Shown: positions 28,669 through 39,396, numbered from the stretch's first letter. The stretch: DNA of 64,000 nt from Polymorphobacter multimanifer (GCF_014205635.1 NZ_JACIIV010000017.1:29988-93987), one strand, 5' to 3'. The notes: generated by a model not told the origin, from the letters alone. Numbers and translations: made by a program.

Positions 28669-29985
28669 TCAGAGTTTTTCGCGGAACGCATTGTCGCGCA
28701 GGCGCGTGACCGGCGTCAGGATGTAGCTGAGCACGCTGCGATCGCGCCCCAGCACATCGACATCGGCGATCATGCCGGCGCCGATCGGCAACTTGGCACC
28801 GTCTTCCCCGGTGAGCGCCGAGGCCCGAGTGCGCACCTGGATGAGGAAATGCGAGAGCCCCGTACGCTCGTCGGTGACGGCATCGGGCGCGATGCGCTCG
28901 ACCACGCCCGGCAGGGTGCCATAGACCGAATAATCATAGGCGCTGATCTTTACATTGGCGCCCTGTCCCAGCCGCACAAAGGCGATGTCCGCCGGGCTCA
29001 CGCGCGCTTCGATGACCAGCGAATCACCCGCCGGCACCACCTCCACCAACGGCTCGCCGGGCCGGATCGAGCCGCCGACGGTCGTTGCCAGCACCCGGCC
29101 GACCACGCCGGCGACCGGTGCCCGCACCTCGGTGCGCTGCATCCTGTCGGCCAGCGCCGGCAGGCTGGCGCTCTGCGCGGCGATTTCGCTGCGTGTCGAA
29201 GCCAGCGCATCCGACGCCTGGGCGCGGAAGCGCTGCTCGAGGCTGCGGATCGACGCCTCGGCCTCGCGCCGCGCTGCCTCCGAGCGCCGCAGCGCCTCGG
29301 CCGCGGCTTCGCGGGCACTTGTCGCCTGGCGCTCGGCGGAACGCGCGCGCACCAGCGACATCGCCGGCTCGACACCCTTTTCCACGAGCGGCTCCAGGAT
29401 CTCGACTTCGCGCCGTGCCTGCGCCAGCGCTTCGCCCTGCGACTCCGCCTCCGCCCGTGCCTGCCCAGCCGCGCGCTCGGCCTGCAACAATCGCGAGCGA
29501 GCGATCTCGCGCTCGGTGGCGATGCTGGCGATCTGGGCATTGTACAGCGCCCGCTCGTTTGCGACCAATGTCGGGACCGAGATCTCCAGCCCGGCCGGGA
29601 ACAGCAGCGGGCGGCCGCGCGCCTCGGCCTCCAGCCGCGCGGCGCGCGCCAGCAGCGCTTCGATCGACGTGTCGCCGCGCGCGAAATCCGCCGAGGTGGC
29701 AGTGGCATCGAGGCGCAGCAGCGGCTGGCCGGCACTCACCTTGTCCCCGGCGCGGACGAGGATGGCCTTGACGATCCCGCCTTCGAGATTGGAGACGACC
29801 TGCAGCCGGCTCGATGGCACCACCGAGCCCGTTGCGTGCACGACCTCCTGAACCTTTGCGAGCCCCGCCCAGAGCAGCAGCGACACGGTGAGCGCCACCA
29901 CCACCCATAGCAGCACGGTGGCGAAATTGCGTTCGAGCAGCCGGTCGGGGGCAGCTTCGAGCGTCGCTTCGATCACGTTTGCCAT
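28669..29985 (-). CDS. Type I secretion membrane fusion protein (HlyD family)
   Basis: I start at ATG 29985, one base after the ABC transporter stop, giving 438 residues. One membrane segment lies near residues 22-43, followed by a biotinyl-lipoyl-like motif (NLEGGIVKAILVRAGDKV), a long Ala/Glu/Arg coiled coil (~110-270), then the second lipoyl half (RAPVAGVVGRVLATTVGG) and beta-barrel. It spans the periplasm, linking the ABC protein to the TolC-like channel. It is the gene adjacent to the RTX nuclease, across a 123-base gap. Confidence 0.93.
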   Translation of the reverse strand: MANVIEATLEAAPDRLLERNFATVLLWVVVALTVSLLLWAGLAKVQEVVHATGSVVPSSRLQVVSNLEGGIVKAILVRAGDKVSAGQPLLRLDATATSADFARGDTSIEALLARAARLEAEARGRPLLFPAGLEISVPTLVANERALYNAQIASIATEREIARSRLLQAERAAGQARAEAESQGEALAQARREVEILEPLVEKGVEPAMSLVRARSAERQATSAREAAAEALRRSEAARREAEASIRSLEQRFRAQASDALASTRSEIAAQSASLPALADRMQRTEVRAPVAGVVGRVLATTVGGSIRPGEPLVEVVPAGDSLVIEARVSPADIAFVRLGQGANVKISAYDYSVYGTLPGVVERIAPDAVTDERTGLSHFLIQVRTRASALTGEDGAKLPIGAGMIADVDVLGRDRSVLSYILTPVTRLRDNAFREKL

Positions 29986-29986
29986 C

Positions 29987-31684
29987 TCAGTTCTGCCCCA
30001 CGGCGAGCGAGCGCAGCACATCGTCGCGCGGGCCTTGCGCTGCGACCTTGCCGTTCGCCAGGATGATGATCCGGTCGACCAGCTTGAGCATCGGCTGGCG
30101 ATGCGTCACGAGCAGGAAGGTGCGGTCCTTCAGCTCGGCCTCGAGCCGGGAGACAAGCGCGTTCTCGGACTGGCTGTCCATGGCACTCGTCGGTTCGTCG
30201 TACACGATCAGCGGTGGCCGGCCGCCGAGCGACCGCGCGATGGCGATCGACTGGCGCTGGCCGCCCGAAAGCCCCTCGCCGCGGTCCGCCAGCCGCAGGT
30301 CATAGCCGCCGGCCAGCTGACCGACGAAATCATGCGTGCCGCTGATCCGGGCGAGGCGCAGCAGCTCCTCATCGTCGATCGCCGGGTCTTCCAGTGCGAT
30401 ATTGTCCCGGATCGAGCCCGAGAACAAAGTCACATCCTGCAGCACCGAGCCGATGTTGCGGCGCAGATCATCGGGGTGGAGCTGGCGCACATCGGCGCCG
30501 TCGACAAGCACCTGCCCCTCGCTCGGCTGGTAGAGCCCGAGCACCAGCCGCGCCACGGTCGATTTGCCCGAGCCGACGCGGCCGACGATCGCCACCTTCT
30601 CGCCCGGCTGCACCTCGAACGACACGTCATCGAGAACGCGCGTTGTGGTCCCGGGATAGTGGAAGACCACGTTGCGAAAGGTGATCCGCCCCTCCAGCCG
30701 CGCGCGGCGCACCGGATTCGCCCCCTCAGCCATCTCGCCGCCCGCCGACATGAAGGCATCGAGCCGCTGATAGGCGGCACGAGTGCCGCTGAGCCGCGTC
30801 ATCAGCCCCGCCACCTGCGCCAGCGGCGCCACGCAGCGCCCCGCCAGGATCGAGGCGGCGATGAGCGAGCCGCTGGTCAACGACCCCTCGGCGATGAGGA
30901 ACACGCCGTAGAGGACGACGCCGACATAGACGATCTGCTGCGCCGAGGCCGCGACATTGGTGGCAAACGCCGAGAGCAGCCGGCTGCGCAGCGCCACATC
31001 GGCACTCTCCTGCACCGCCGCCTGCCAGCGGCCGCGCAGCATCGTGCCCGCCGCACTCGCCTTGACGGTCTCCAGCCCGGAAATGGTCTCGACCATGACG
31101 CCCTGCTTGGAGAAGCCTGCCCCCAGCACGCTGCCGGCCAGCCGGTCGAGCCCCGGCTGGACCACCAGCGAGGCGGCGACGACCACCGGGATCATCAGCA
31201 GCGGCACCAGCACCACCGGCCCGGCGATGGCCCAGACGACGAACAGGAACAGCAGCACGAAGGGCACGTCGACGAGTGCCATGATGGTCGCGCTGGCGAA
31301 GAAATCCCGCAGCGTCTCGAACTCGCGGAGCAGCCCGGCAAAGGCGCCGCTGGAAGCCTGGCGGTTGGCGAGCTTCATCGACACCAGCGACTGGAACACG
31401 CTGGCTCCAAGCTTGGCATCGACTTCGCGCCCCGCCACATCGACGAAATAGCCGCGCAGCATCCGCAGGATGAAATCGAACACCAGCACGATGGCCATGC
31501 CGATCGACAAGGCGATAAGCGAATCGGTGGCATTGTTGGGGACGATGCGGTTGTAGACCGTCATCGAATAGAGCGACGTTGCCAGCGCGAAGACGTTGGT
31601 GAAAACGGCGGCGATGCCGACCTTGATGAACGTCGCGCGGTGCGCTGCCAGCGGTGCCGCAAGCCAGGGAGACAGGCGCATCAT
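29987..31684 (-). CDS. Type I secretion ABC transporter (PrtD-type, permease-ATPase fusion)
   Basis: 565 residues: a ~300-residue membrane domain with about six helices, then an ATPase with Walker A GRVGSGKST, Q-loop (GSVLQDVTLFSGSIRDNI), signature LSGGQRQSIAIAR, Walker B LIVYDEPTSAMD and the switch His in LVTHRQ. It lacks the N-terminal C39-like domain of HlyB, as is usual for PrtD/HasD-type exporters. It energises export of RTX proteins. ATG 31684 overlaps the TolC-like stop as ATGA; a second ATG follows directly. Confidence 0.93.
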   Translation of the reverse strand: MMRLSPWLAAPLAAHRATFIKVGIAAVFTNVFALATSLYSMTVYNRIVPNNATDSLIALSIGMAIVLVFDFILRMLRGYFVDVAGREVDAKLGASVFQSLVSMKLANRQASSGAFAGLLREFETLRDFFASATIMALVDVPFVLLFLFVVWAIAGPVVLVPLLMIPVVVAASLVVQPGLDRLAGSVLGAGFSKQGVMVETISGLETVKASAAGTMLRGRWQAAVQESADVALRSRLLSAFATNVAASAQQIVYVGVVLYGVFLIAEGSLTSGSLIAASILAGRCVAPLAQVAGLMTRLSGTRAAYQRLDAFMSAGGEMAEGANPVRRARLEGRITFRNVVFHYPGTTTRVLDDVSFEVQPGEKVAIVGRVGSGKSTVARLVLGLYQPSEGQVLVDGADVRQLHPDDLRRNIGSVLQDVTLFSGSIRDNIALEDPAIDDEELLRLARISGTHDFVGQLAGGYDLRLADRGEGLSGGQRQSIAIARSLGGRPPLIVYDEPTSAMDSQSENALVSRLEAELKDRTFLLVTHRQPMLKLVDRIIILANGKVAAQGPRDDVLRSLAVGQN

Positions 31685-33069
31685 CGGTCATCCTCGGTGA
31701 TCACGGCCGGCGTCAGGCCGAAGCGTTCGATCAGCCCGCCCTGGCGCGCCAGCAGCGTGAAGCGCGCGACATCGAGATCATAATGCGTGCGCGCCAGGGT
31801 GAGTGCTGCATCGAGCAGGTCCCGCTCGGCGCGAAGCACATCGAAGAGCTGGCCGCGCGACACGCGGAACTGCTCGGCGAACAGGTCGCGCGCACGCCGG
31901 CTTTCGAGATAGGCGGCTTCGAGCGGCGGCAGGGCGGCGGCAAGGCCATCGACATCGGCCTCGGCTGTGCTGCGCTCGCGCCCGGTGGCGGCTTCGATGC
32001 GGCTCACCGCCAGCCCCGCCGCTTGCCGCCGCGCCGAAAGCTCGGCGACGCGCGCGGCCTCCGCACCACCGGCCGAGAAACGCTGGCGCAGCGTGAGCAG
32101 CGCCCGCACATCATAGGCCGGCGTGGTGCCGCGCAGCACATCATAGCCGGCGCTGGTGATTCGCGCGTCGAGCCGCGGCAGCCGGTCGGCGCGCGCGGCA
32201 TCGAGCGCGGCTTCGGCAGCACGCGCCTGCGCCCGCGCGGCGACGAGTTCGGGGCGAACCGCGTCCGCTTCCTGCCCGGTGCCATGGAACGGCCGCGCCA
32301 GCGGACCGGGGGCTGCGGCGAACAGCTCCAGATAGCGTGCTTCGGCATTGCGCTGCTGGCGCGCTGCACTCACCGCCTGGCTCTGCGCGGCGGCGAGGTA
32401 GGAGCGGGCACGCGACACGTCCCCGCCGCTGTCCACGCCGCGCTCGAAGCGAATCGCCGCCCCCTCCGCCAGTGCCTGCATCCGCGCGACATGGCTTTCG
32501 ACAAGCCCGGCAATGGTCTGCGCGGTGAGCACATCGTACCAGGCGTCGACCAGGGCGAGCAGCTGGGTGTTGCGGCTGGCATCGAGCGTGGCGCGCGCGG
32601 CATCGGTGCCGGCATTGCCGGCGCGGATACGCGCCGAGCTGGCGCCGAAATCGGTGACGAGCTGTTCGACGGTGCCGATGACATCGTTGCGGCGGCGCGG
32701 CGCCAGGTTTTCGACCTGCGTGGTGGGCAGTTGCAGATCGCGGGCGATGGTGCGCGAGGCGACCAGATCGACGCCGAGGGTGGGGAACAGCCGCGACCGC
32801 GCCTGATCGCGCACCGCCTGGGCCGCTGCCACATCCTGCGCGCGCTCGCCGATCTCGGGCAGCGCCTGCGCGGCGGCGGCCAGCTGCGCTGTGAAGGCGG
32901 TGGTGCCGCTGCGATCGGCAAGTCCACGCAAGAACACGTCATCGCCGGCGGTGATCCGCTGTGGTGCCTCCGACGGAATCGGCAAGGCCAGCGGAGCTGC
33001 CATCGCACCGCCCGACATCACGACCGCAGCCAGCACCGCTCCCATGCCCGGCGCCCCGAAACCCATCAT
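31681..33069 (-). CDS. TolC-family outer-membrane channel for type I secretion
   Basis: ATG 33069 with an AGGGA site gives 462 residues, the normal TolC length; the frame stays open further upstream but without a good start. A signal peptide (VLAAVVMSGGAMA-AP) is followed by two Ala-rich, heptad-like helical halves typical of the trimeric outer-membrane efflux fold. It provides the exit duct for the HlyD/ABC pair encoded downstream and heads the operon. A 111-base gap separates it from divergent hrpB. Confidence 0.85.
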   Translation of the reverse strand: MMGFGAPGMGAVLAAVVMSGGAMAAPLALPIPSEAPQRITAGDDVFLRGLADRSGTTAFTAQLAAAAQALPEIGERAQDVAAAQAVRDQARSRLFPTLGVDLVASRTIARDLQLPTTQVENLAPRRRNDVIGTVEQLVTDFGASSARIRAGNAGTDAARATLDASRNTQLLALVDAWYDVLTAQTIAGLVESHVARMQALAEGAAIRFERGVDSGGDVSRARSYLAAAQSQAVSAARQQRNAEARYLELFAAAPGPLARPFHGTGQEADAVRPELVAARAQARAAEAALDAARADRLPRLDARITSAGYDVLRGTTPAYDVRALLTLRQRFSAGGAEAARVAELSARRQAAGLAVSRIEAATGRERSTAEADVDGLAAALPPLEAAYLESRRARDLFAEQFRVSRGQLFDVLRAERDLLDAALTLARTHYDLDVARFTLLARQGGLIERFGLTPAVITEDDR

Positions 33070-33180
33070 CGCAAATCCCTGTTGCCGGCGCACATGCCCG
33101 GCTGCGCATCGCCTATCGCCTGAGTATGACAGTTGGGTGACAGCTTTGCCGAAGCACTTGCCTCCCGTAAGGCATGTTCC

Positions 33181-35631
33181 ATGTCGCTTCCGGTCACCGC
33201 CATCCTGCCCGAGCTTGCAGCACTGCTCAAAGACAACCGCCCGGTGGCGCTGGTGGCGCCGCCGGGGGCGGGCAAGACCACCGCCATCGCCCCTGCCCTG
33301 CTCGGCGAACCCTGGGCGCTTGGCGGCACGCTGATCCTGCTTTCGCCGCGCCGGCTTGCCGCGCGCGCTGCCGCCGAGCGCATGGCCGAACTGGCCGGCG
33401 AGCCGGTGGGGCAGACGATCGGCTATCAGACGCGGATGGACAGCCGGGTGAGCGCTGCGACGCGGATCATCGTGATGACCGAGGGCATCTTCACCCGCAG
33501 GCTGGTCGCCGATCCGGAACTCGCCGGCGTGGCGGGAGTGCTGTTCGACGAAGTGCATGAGCGAAGCCTGGAGAGCGACCTGGCGCTGGCGCTCACCCTC
33601 GATGCGCGTGCAGCACTTCGGCCCGATCTGCGGCTGCTGCTGATGTCTGCGACGCTCGATGGGGCGGCCTATGAGGCAATCGTGCCCGATCTGGCGCGGC
33701 TGGAGAGCCAGGGGCGAATGTTTCCGGTGGTACTGCGGCATGTCGGACGCGATGCCGGGTTGCGCATCGAGGATGCGATGGCGGCGGCGGTGCGCGCCGC
33801 CATCGCCGACGAGCCCGGGTCGGTGCTCGCTTTCCTCCCCGGGGCCGCCGAGATCGAGCGCACTGCCGAGCGGCTCGAAGGCCGGCTGCCGGGGGATGTC
33901 GATCTTCACCGCCTCTATGGTGCCCGCGAGGGCAGCGACCAGCGCGCCGCCATTGCGCCACCACCGCCCGGCCGCCGCAAGGTGGTGCTCGCGACCAGCA
34001 TCGCCGAGACGTCGATCACCATCGATGGCGTGCGGGTGGTGATCGACAGCGGCCTGTCGCGGCGCCCGCGGCTCGACCGGGCGGTGGGTCTGGCGCGGCT
34101 GGTGACCGAACGGGCTTCGCAGGCCGCCGTCACCCAGCGTGCCGGGCGGGCGGGGCGCACGGCACCCGGCGTGGCGGTGCGGCTGTGGGAGGCGGCCGAG
34201 ACCGCCGGGCGACCGCGCTTCGACCCGCCGGAGATACTGGAAAGCGATCTGGCCGGGCTGCTGCTGGAAACTGCACGGTGGGGGGTGCGCGATCCGGCGC
34301 AGCTGAGCTGGCTCGATCTGCCGCCCGTCGCTGCCATATCAGATGCGCGCAACCGATTGGAAAACATCGGTGTTCTGGATGCCGATGGTCGCCCGACGCC
34401 GCACGGCGAGGCCGTTGCCGCGCTGCCGTTGCCGCCGGCGCTGGGGCATATGCTCATCCTTGCCGGCCAGCGCGGCTGGGGCCGGCAGGCGGCGCTGCTG
34501 GCGGTGCTGCTGGGGGAACGCGGCCTTGGGGGGCGGAGCCTCGATGCCGATGACCGGCTGCGGCGCTGGGGGCAGGAGCGCGGGCAGCGTGCCGACGCCG
34601 GCCGCCGCCTCGCCGCGCGCTGGGCGCGGTCGGCCGGGGGTGGTGCGGACACCGACCCGCCGGCGGATCTTGTCGGCCGGTTGCTGGCGCTGGCGTTCCC
34701 CGATCGGGTGGCGCGGCGGCGGGGGGCTGCGCATCTGATGGCCAATGGCCGGGCGGTCTCCGTGCCGACCGACGATGCACTGGCGCGGGCGGAGTGGATC
34801 GTGGTGGCCGATGCCGCCGGGGCTGCGGCCGGCACACGGCTGCTGCTGGGGGCCGCCATCGAGGCTGCCAGCGTGGAGGCGATGCTCGGCGAGCGGATCG
34901 AGACGCGGCCGCACTTCGGTTTCGATGTGGCAAGTGGCAGCGTGATTGCCGAGTCCACGCGGCGGCTGGGGGCGATTACGCTGGCACGTCAACCACTTGC
35001 GCGGCCGGATGCAGTTGCGGTGCAGGCTGCACTTCTTGGCGGGGTGCGCGCCCATGGGCTTGGGTTGCTGGCGTGGGGAGAGGCGAGCCTGGGGCTGCGT
35101 GCCCGCGCCGCCTTTGCCGCTGGTGCAGGGCTGGACGTGCCGGCTCTCGATGATTCAGGGCTGCTCGAAGCGCTCGATGACTGGCTTGCCCTGCTATTGC
35201 ATGGCCAGCGTCGGCTGGCTTCGATTGCCGACCAGGCGCTCGCCACCGCGCTGCAGACGCTGCTTGGCTGGGAGGCGACACAGGCGCTCGATCGCTTCGC
35301 GCCACGGCAATTCGAGACACCGGCCGGCAGCCAGCATGCCATTGATTATGCGGCCGAAGGTGGGCCTGCCGTCAACGTGCGGGTGCAGGCACTGTTCGGA
35401 CTTTCCCGCCATCCGATGCTGGGCAATGGCCGGGTGCCGCTGACGCTGCGGCTGACCTCGCCCGCCGGGCGGCCGATCCAAGTGACGCGTGATCTGCCGG
35501 GCTTCTGGGCGGGAAGCTGGGCCGATGTGCGGCGGGATCTGCGGGGGCGCTATCCGCGCCATCCATGGCCCGAAAACCCGGCCACCGCACCGCCGACTTT
35601 GCGGGCGAAACGACCGGGAGAGGCGGGTTAG
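33181..35631 (+). CDS. hrpB: ATP-dependent helicase HrpB
   Basis: From ATG 33181 the protein is 816 residues, the usual HrpB size; ATG 33133 in frame is possible but less likely. It is a DEAH/RHA-type helicase with Walker A PPGAGKTT, a DEVHERS box, motif III SAT and motif VI QRAGRAGR, followed by the helicase-associated region and HrpB C-terminal domain. It is presumed to be an RNA helicase in mRNA processing. Its end overlaps the convergent CoA-transferase stop by four bases. Confidence 0.93.
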   Translation: MSLPVTAILPELAALLKDNRPVALVAPPGAGKTTAIAPALLGEPWALGGTLILLSPRRLAARAAAERMAELAGEPVGQTIGYQTRMDSRVSAATRIIVMTEGIFTRRLVADPELAGVAGVLFDEVHERSLESDLALALTLDARAALRPDLRLLLMSATLDGAAYEAIVPDLARLESQGRMFPVVLRHVGRDAGLRIEDAMAAAVRAAIADEPGSVLAFLPGAAEIERTAERLEGRLPGDVDLHRLYGAREGSDQRAAIAPPPPGRRKVVLATSIAETSITIDGVRVVIDSGLSRRPRLDRAVGLARLVTERASQAAVTQRAGRAGRTAPGVAVRLWEAAETAGRPRFDPPEILESDLAGLLLETARWGVRDPAQLSWLDLPPVAAISDARNRLENIGVLDADGRPTPHGEAVAALPLPPALGHMLILAGQRGWGRQAALLAVLLGERGLGGRSLDADDRLRRWGQERGQRADAGRRLAARWARSAGGGADTDPPADLVGRLLALAFPDRVARRRGAAHLMANGRAVSVPTDDALARAEWIVVADAAGAAAGTRLLLGAAIEAASVEAMLGERIETRPHFGFDVASGSVIAESTRRLGAITLARQPLARPDAVAVQAALLGGVRAHGLGLLAWGEASLGLRARAAFAAGAGLDVPALDDSGLLEALDDWLALLLHGQRRLASIADQALATALQTLLGWEATQALDRFAPRQFETPAGSQHAIDYAAEGGPAVNVRVQALFGLSRHPMLGNGRVPLTLRLTSPAGRPIQVTRDLPGFWAGSWADVRRDLRGRYPRHPWPENPATAPPTLRAKRPGEAG

Positions 35632-36815
35632 CCTGCCCTTGCGGCGCGACTGGCGAGCAGGGCGGCGATGTCTTCCTCGGAGAATCCGGCTTCGGTGAGG
35701 ACGGCCACGGTATGCTCGCCGAGATGGGGGGGCGGTGCGATGGGGGGGCGCTGGCCGTCGAACTTCACGGGCACGCCGGGGTATTTGAGGGTGCCCGAGG
35801 GGGTGTCGAGGGACTGAAAAAAGCCGGTGGCGGCCAGATGGGGGTCGGATTCGAGCGCATCGAGGGCGATCATGGGGGCGCTGGGGACTTGCGCGGCTTC
35901 GAGGGCGGCGAGCCACCAGGCGGTCGGGCGCGCGGCGACCAGATCGGCGGCGATGGCGTAGAGCGGCTCGATATGCGACGTGCGGGTGCCGATGTCGGCA
36001 AAGCGCGGATCCTCGATGTGCTGCGGCGCTTCCGCCACGGTGAAGAAGCCGCGCCAGTGCGCATTGGTGTAGGGCATGAGGCAGAGATGGCCATCGGCGG
36101 TGGGCAGCGGGCGGCGCCAGGGGGCCATGGCGCGGGCATAGCCGAGCGGGCCCAGTGGCGGCTCGAACTGGTGGCCGTAGAAATGCTCGACGAGGTTGAA
36201 CGCCACCATCGTCTCGAACATCGGCACTTCGACCGTGCCGCCCGCACCCGTTGACGTGCGCCGCACCACGGCGGCGAGGATGGCGATGGCGGCAGTGAGG
36301 CCGCTCACCTTGTCGGCCATGATGGTGGGCAGATATTGCGGGGCGCCGGTCTTTTGCGCCATCAGGTCGGCCATGCCGCTCATGCCCTGGATGATGTCGT
36401 CATAGGCCGGCAGCCCGGCATAGGGACCATCGGCGCCGAAGCCGAGCAGGTTGGCGACGATGAGGCGGGGGTTGCGCGCCAGCAGCGCCTCCGATGCCAG
36501 CCCGAGCGCTGCCAGCTTCTGCGGGCGGATCGAGTGGAGAAGCACATCGGCACCATCGACCAGCCGCGCCAGTGCATCGCGGCCGTCGGCGGTCTTCAGG
36601 TCGAGAACGATGCCGCGCTTCGAGCGGTTGCAGCCGAGATAAAGCGCCGACATGCCGCGCTCGAGGGCGGGGCCGGTGAGGCGGGTGCTGTCCCCCTCCG
36701 GCGCCTCGATCTTGATGACATCGGCACCCAGATCGGCGAGCCACTGGCTGCAATAAGGGGCGAACACCACCGAGCCGAGGTCGAGCACCCGCAACCCTGC
36801 CAGCGGCAGCTTCAT
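35628..36815 (-). CDS. Family III CoA-transferase (CaiB/BaiF)
   Basis: 395 residues with the family III fold: N-terminal LRVLDLGSVVFAPYCSQWLADLGADVIKIE, then the catalytic Asp in YDDIIQGMSG. Enzymes of this class swap CoA between carboxylic acids (oxalate/formyl, carnitine, succinyl donors). ATG 36815 overlaps the stop of fghA, so it is co-translated with the formaldehyde pathway. A formate-related substrate is possible but unproven; an alpha-methylacyl-CoA racemase-like role is the alternative. Confidence 0.88.
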   Translation of the reverse strand: MKLPLAGLRVLDLGSVVFAPYCSQWLADLGADVIKIEAPEGDSTRLTGPALERGMSALYLGCNRSKRGIVLDLKTADGRDALARLVDGADVLLHSIRPQKLAALGLASEALLARNPRLIVANLLGFGADGPYAGLPAYDDIIQGMSGMADLMAQKTGAPQYLPTIMADKVSGLTAAIAILAAVVRRTSTGAGGTVEVPMFETMVAFNLVEHFYGHQFEPPLGPLGYARAMAPWRRPLPTADGHLCLMPYTNAHWRGFFTVAEAPQHIEDPRFADIGTRTSHIEPLYAIAADLVAARPTAWWLAALEAAQVPSAPMIALDALESDPHLAATGFFQSLDTPSGTLKYPGVPVKFDGQRPPIAPPPHLGEHTVAVLTEAGFSEEDIAALLASRAARAG

Positions 36816-37648
36816 GCAAGCCGCTCGGCGTGGAAGGCGATGTGATCCTCGATGAAGGTCTGGATGAACCAGTATCCATGGTCATAGCCGGCGCGGCGGC
36901 GGAGCCTGAGGGTGATGCCGGCGCGGGCGCAGGCGGCTTCCAGCCGTTCGGGGCGGAGCTGGGCTTCCAGAAACTGGTCGGCCATGCCCTGATCGACCAG
37001 GATCTCGTCGATCCGCTTGCCGCCGGCGATGAGCGCGCAGGCATCATGCGCTGCCCATGCGGCGCGGTCGTCTCCGAGATAGGCGCCGAAGGCCTTTTCG
37101 CCCCAGGGGACTTCGGACGGGGCGCAGATCGGCGCGAAGGCCGAGACCGAGCGGAAGCGCTTCGGGTGCTTGAGCGCCAGGGTGAGCGCGCCGTGCCCGC
37201 CCATGCTGTGCCCCATGATGCTCTGGCGCGCCAGATCGGCCGGGGCGAGCTGCAGCAGCACCTCGGGCATTTCGTCGAGCAGCCAGCTCGCCATGCGGTA
37301 ATTGGGTGCCCAAGGCGCTTGCGTGGCATCGAGCCAGAAGCCGGCGCCCTGCCCCAGATCATAGCTGCCATCATCGGCTGCATCGCCGCCGGCATGGTTT
37401 CTGGGCGAGGTGTCGGGGGTGACGAGGATCAGCCCATGGTCGGCGGCGAAGCGCTGGGCGCCGGCCTTGATGGCAAAGGTCTCCTCGGTGCAGGTGAGGC
37501 CGGCGAGGCACCAGAGCACCGGGCGCGGACCGGAATGGGCGGGCACGAAAAGGCCGAAGCGCATCGGCGTGCCGGTGATCCGCGACTGGTGTGCGTGGAA
37601 AGACTGGCGGCCGCCGTGGCAGCCCGAGGAGGCGAGGGTTTCGATCAT
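36812..37648 (-). CDS. fghA: S-formylglutathione hydrolase
   Basis: 278 residues of the esterase-D type alpha/beta hydrolase family. The nucleophile Ser lies in MGHSMGGHGAL; the Asp is probably in VDQGMADQFL and the His in GYDHGYWFI. It hydrolyses S-formylglutathione, the product of FrmA, to formate and glutathione. The gene starts 13 bases after frmA, confirming the pathway. The oxyanion-side motif LAGLTCTEETF is also typical. Confidence 0.93.
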   Translation of the reverse strand: MIETLASSGCHGGRQSFHAHQSRITGTPMRFGLFVPAHSGPRPVLWCLAGLTCTEETFAIKAGAQRFAADHGLILVTPDTSPRNHAGGDAADDGSYDLGQGAGFWLDATQAPWAPNYRMASWLLDEMPEVLLQLAPADLARQSIMGHSMGGHGALTLALKHPKRFRSVSAFAPICAPSEVPWGEKAFGAYLGDDRAAWAAHDACALIAGGKRIDEILVDQGMADQFLEAQLRPERLEAACARAGITLRLRRRAGYDHGYWFIQTFIEDHIAFHAERLA

Positions 37649-37661
37649 CAGAACACAGCCC

Positions 37662-38774
<1,113 letters not shown>

Positions 38775-38873
38775 GGATCGTCCCCGTTGGTGCCAAATCT
38801 GGCGCGGACTTGGGGATTGCCCTAATCGGGCGGCAGGGTGAAGTGCGAATTTGCGCGCGGCGATATTGCCGCC

Positions 38874-38919
38874 ACTTGATTTTTTGCGCTTTTGGGCGTC
38901 GCGACTTGATTTTTTGCGC
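38874..38919. repeat. Two 16-base direct repeats 30 bases apart in the frmA-infA gap
   Basis: ACTTGATTTTTTGCGC occurs at 38874-38889 and again, identical, at 38904-38919, within the 267-base divergent gap. A small GCGCC-TTTC-GGCGC hairpin overlaps the second copy. The spacing is about three helical turns, so the copies could bind a regulator side by side. No consensus sigma70 promoter was evident nearby. Confidence 0.6.
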
Positions 38920-39041
38920 CTTTCGGCGCATGGCGCTGCATCCCCGCTGGCCGAGTAGCGGGTTTCGATCCCCCACAGCCAATTCACGACAAGGCGGACC
39001 TTCATGACGCAACCTACCACCCTTCGGGGCTTTTGAGCTGC

Positions 39042-39302
39042 ATGCCAAAAGAAGAGATTATCAAGATCGAAGGTGAAATCACCGAAATCCTGCCCGATGG
39101 CCGGTTCCGCGTCCGCCTCGAAAACGACCATGAGATCATCGCCTACACCGCCGGCAAGATGCGCAAGAATCGCATCCGCTCGATCGTGGGTGACCGGGTG
39201 CATGTGGAAATGACCCCCTATGACCTCGACAAGGGCCGCATCGTCTTCCGCGAGAAGACGACCCCCATGCCGATGAACCAGCGGCGCTTCTTCCGCCGTT
39301 GA
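39042..39302 (+). CDS. infA: Translation initiation factor IF-1
   Basis: 86 residues from ATG 39042; an in-frame TTG nine bases upstream is less likely. It is an S1-like OB-fold protein with [25 protein letters not shown] and [13 protein letters not shown], the standard IF-1 core, extended by a basic tail (NQRRFFRR). It binds the 30S A site during initiation. The N-terminal half is somewhat divergent from usual alphaproteobacterial IF-1. Confidence 0.93.
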   Translation: MPKEEIIKIEGEITEILPDGRFRVRLENDHEIIAYTAGKMRKNRIRSIVGDRVHVEMTPYDLDKGRIVFREKTTPMPMNQRRFFRR

Positions 39303-39364
39303 TCGGAGGCCACGGGTTGGTTTTACGGGATTGGCTTGAGCGTGCTCCAACAACCCTCCCCCGA

Positions 39365-39385
39365 CCCCTCCCTGGAAGGGAGGGG
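39365..39385. terminator. Perfect 9-bp hairpin between convergent genes
   Basis: CCCCTCCCT (39365-39373) pairs with AGGGAGGGG (39377-39385) around GGA. It sits between the ends of infA and the convergent arginine-deiminase-like gene. Similar CCCTCCC...GGGAGGG palindromes are common intergenic repeats in alphaproteobacteria, so it may be both a dispersed repeat and a bidirectional terminator. Confidence 0.55.
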
Positions 39386-39396
39386 AGAATAACGGA

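Noticed and set aside
29987..31684. Missing N-terminal C39-like domain in the secretion ABC protein as a truncation
   Set aside because: PrtD/HasD-type exporters normally lack it and the 565-residue length is standard.
38957..38980. T-arm-like stretch GCGGGTTTCGATCCCC
   Set aside because: Only four of five stem pairs form and no D-arm, anticodon arm or acceptor stem fits upstream; not a tRNA.
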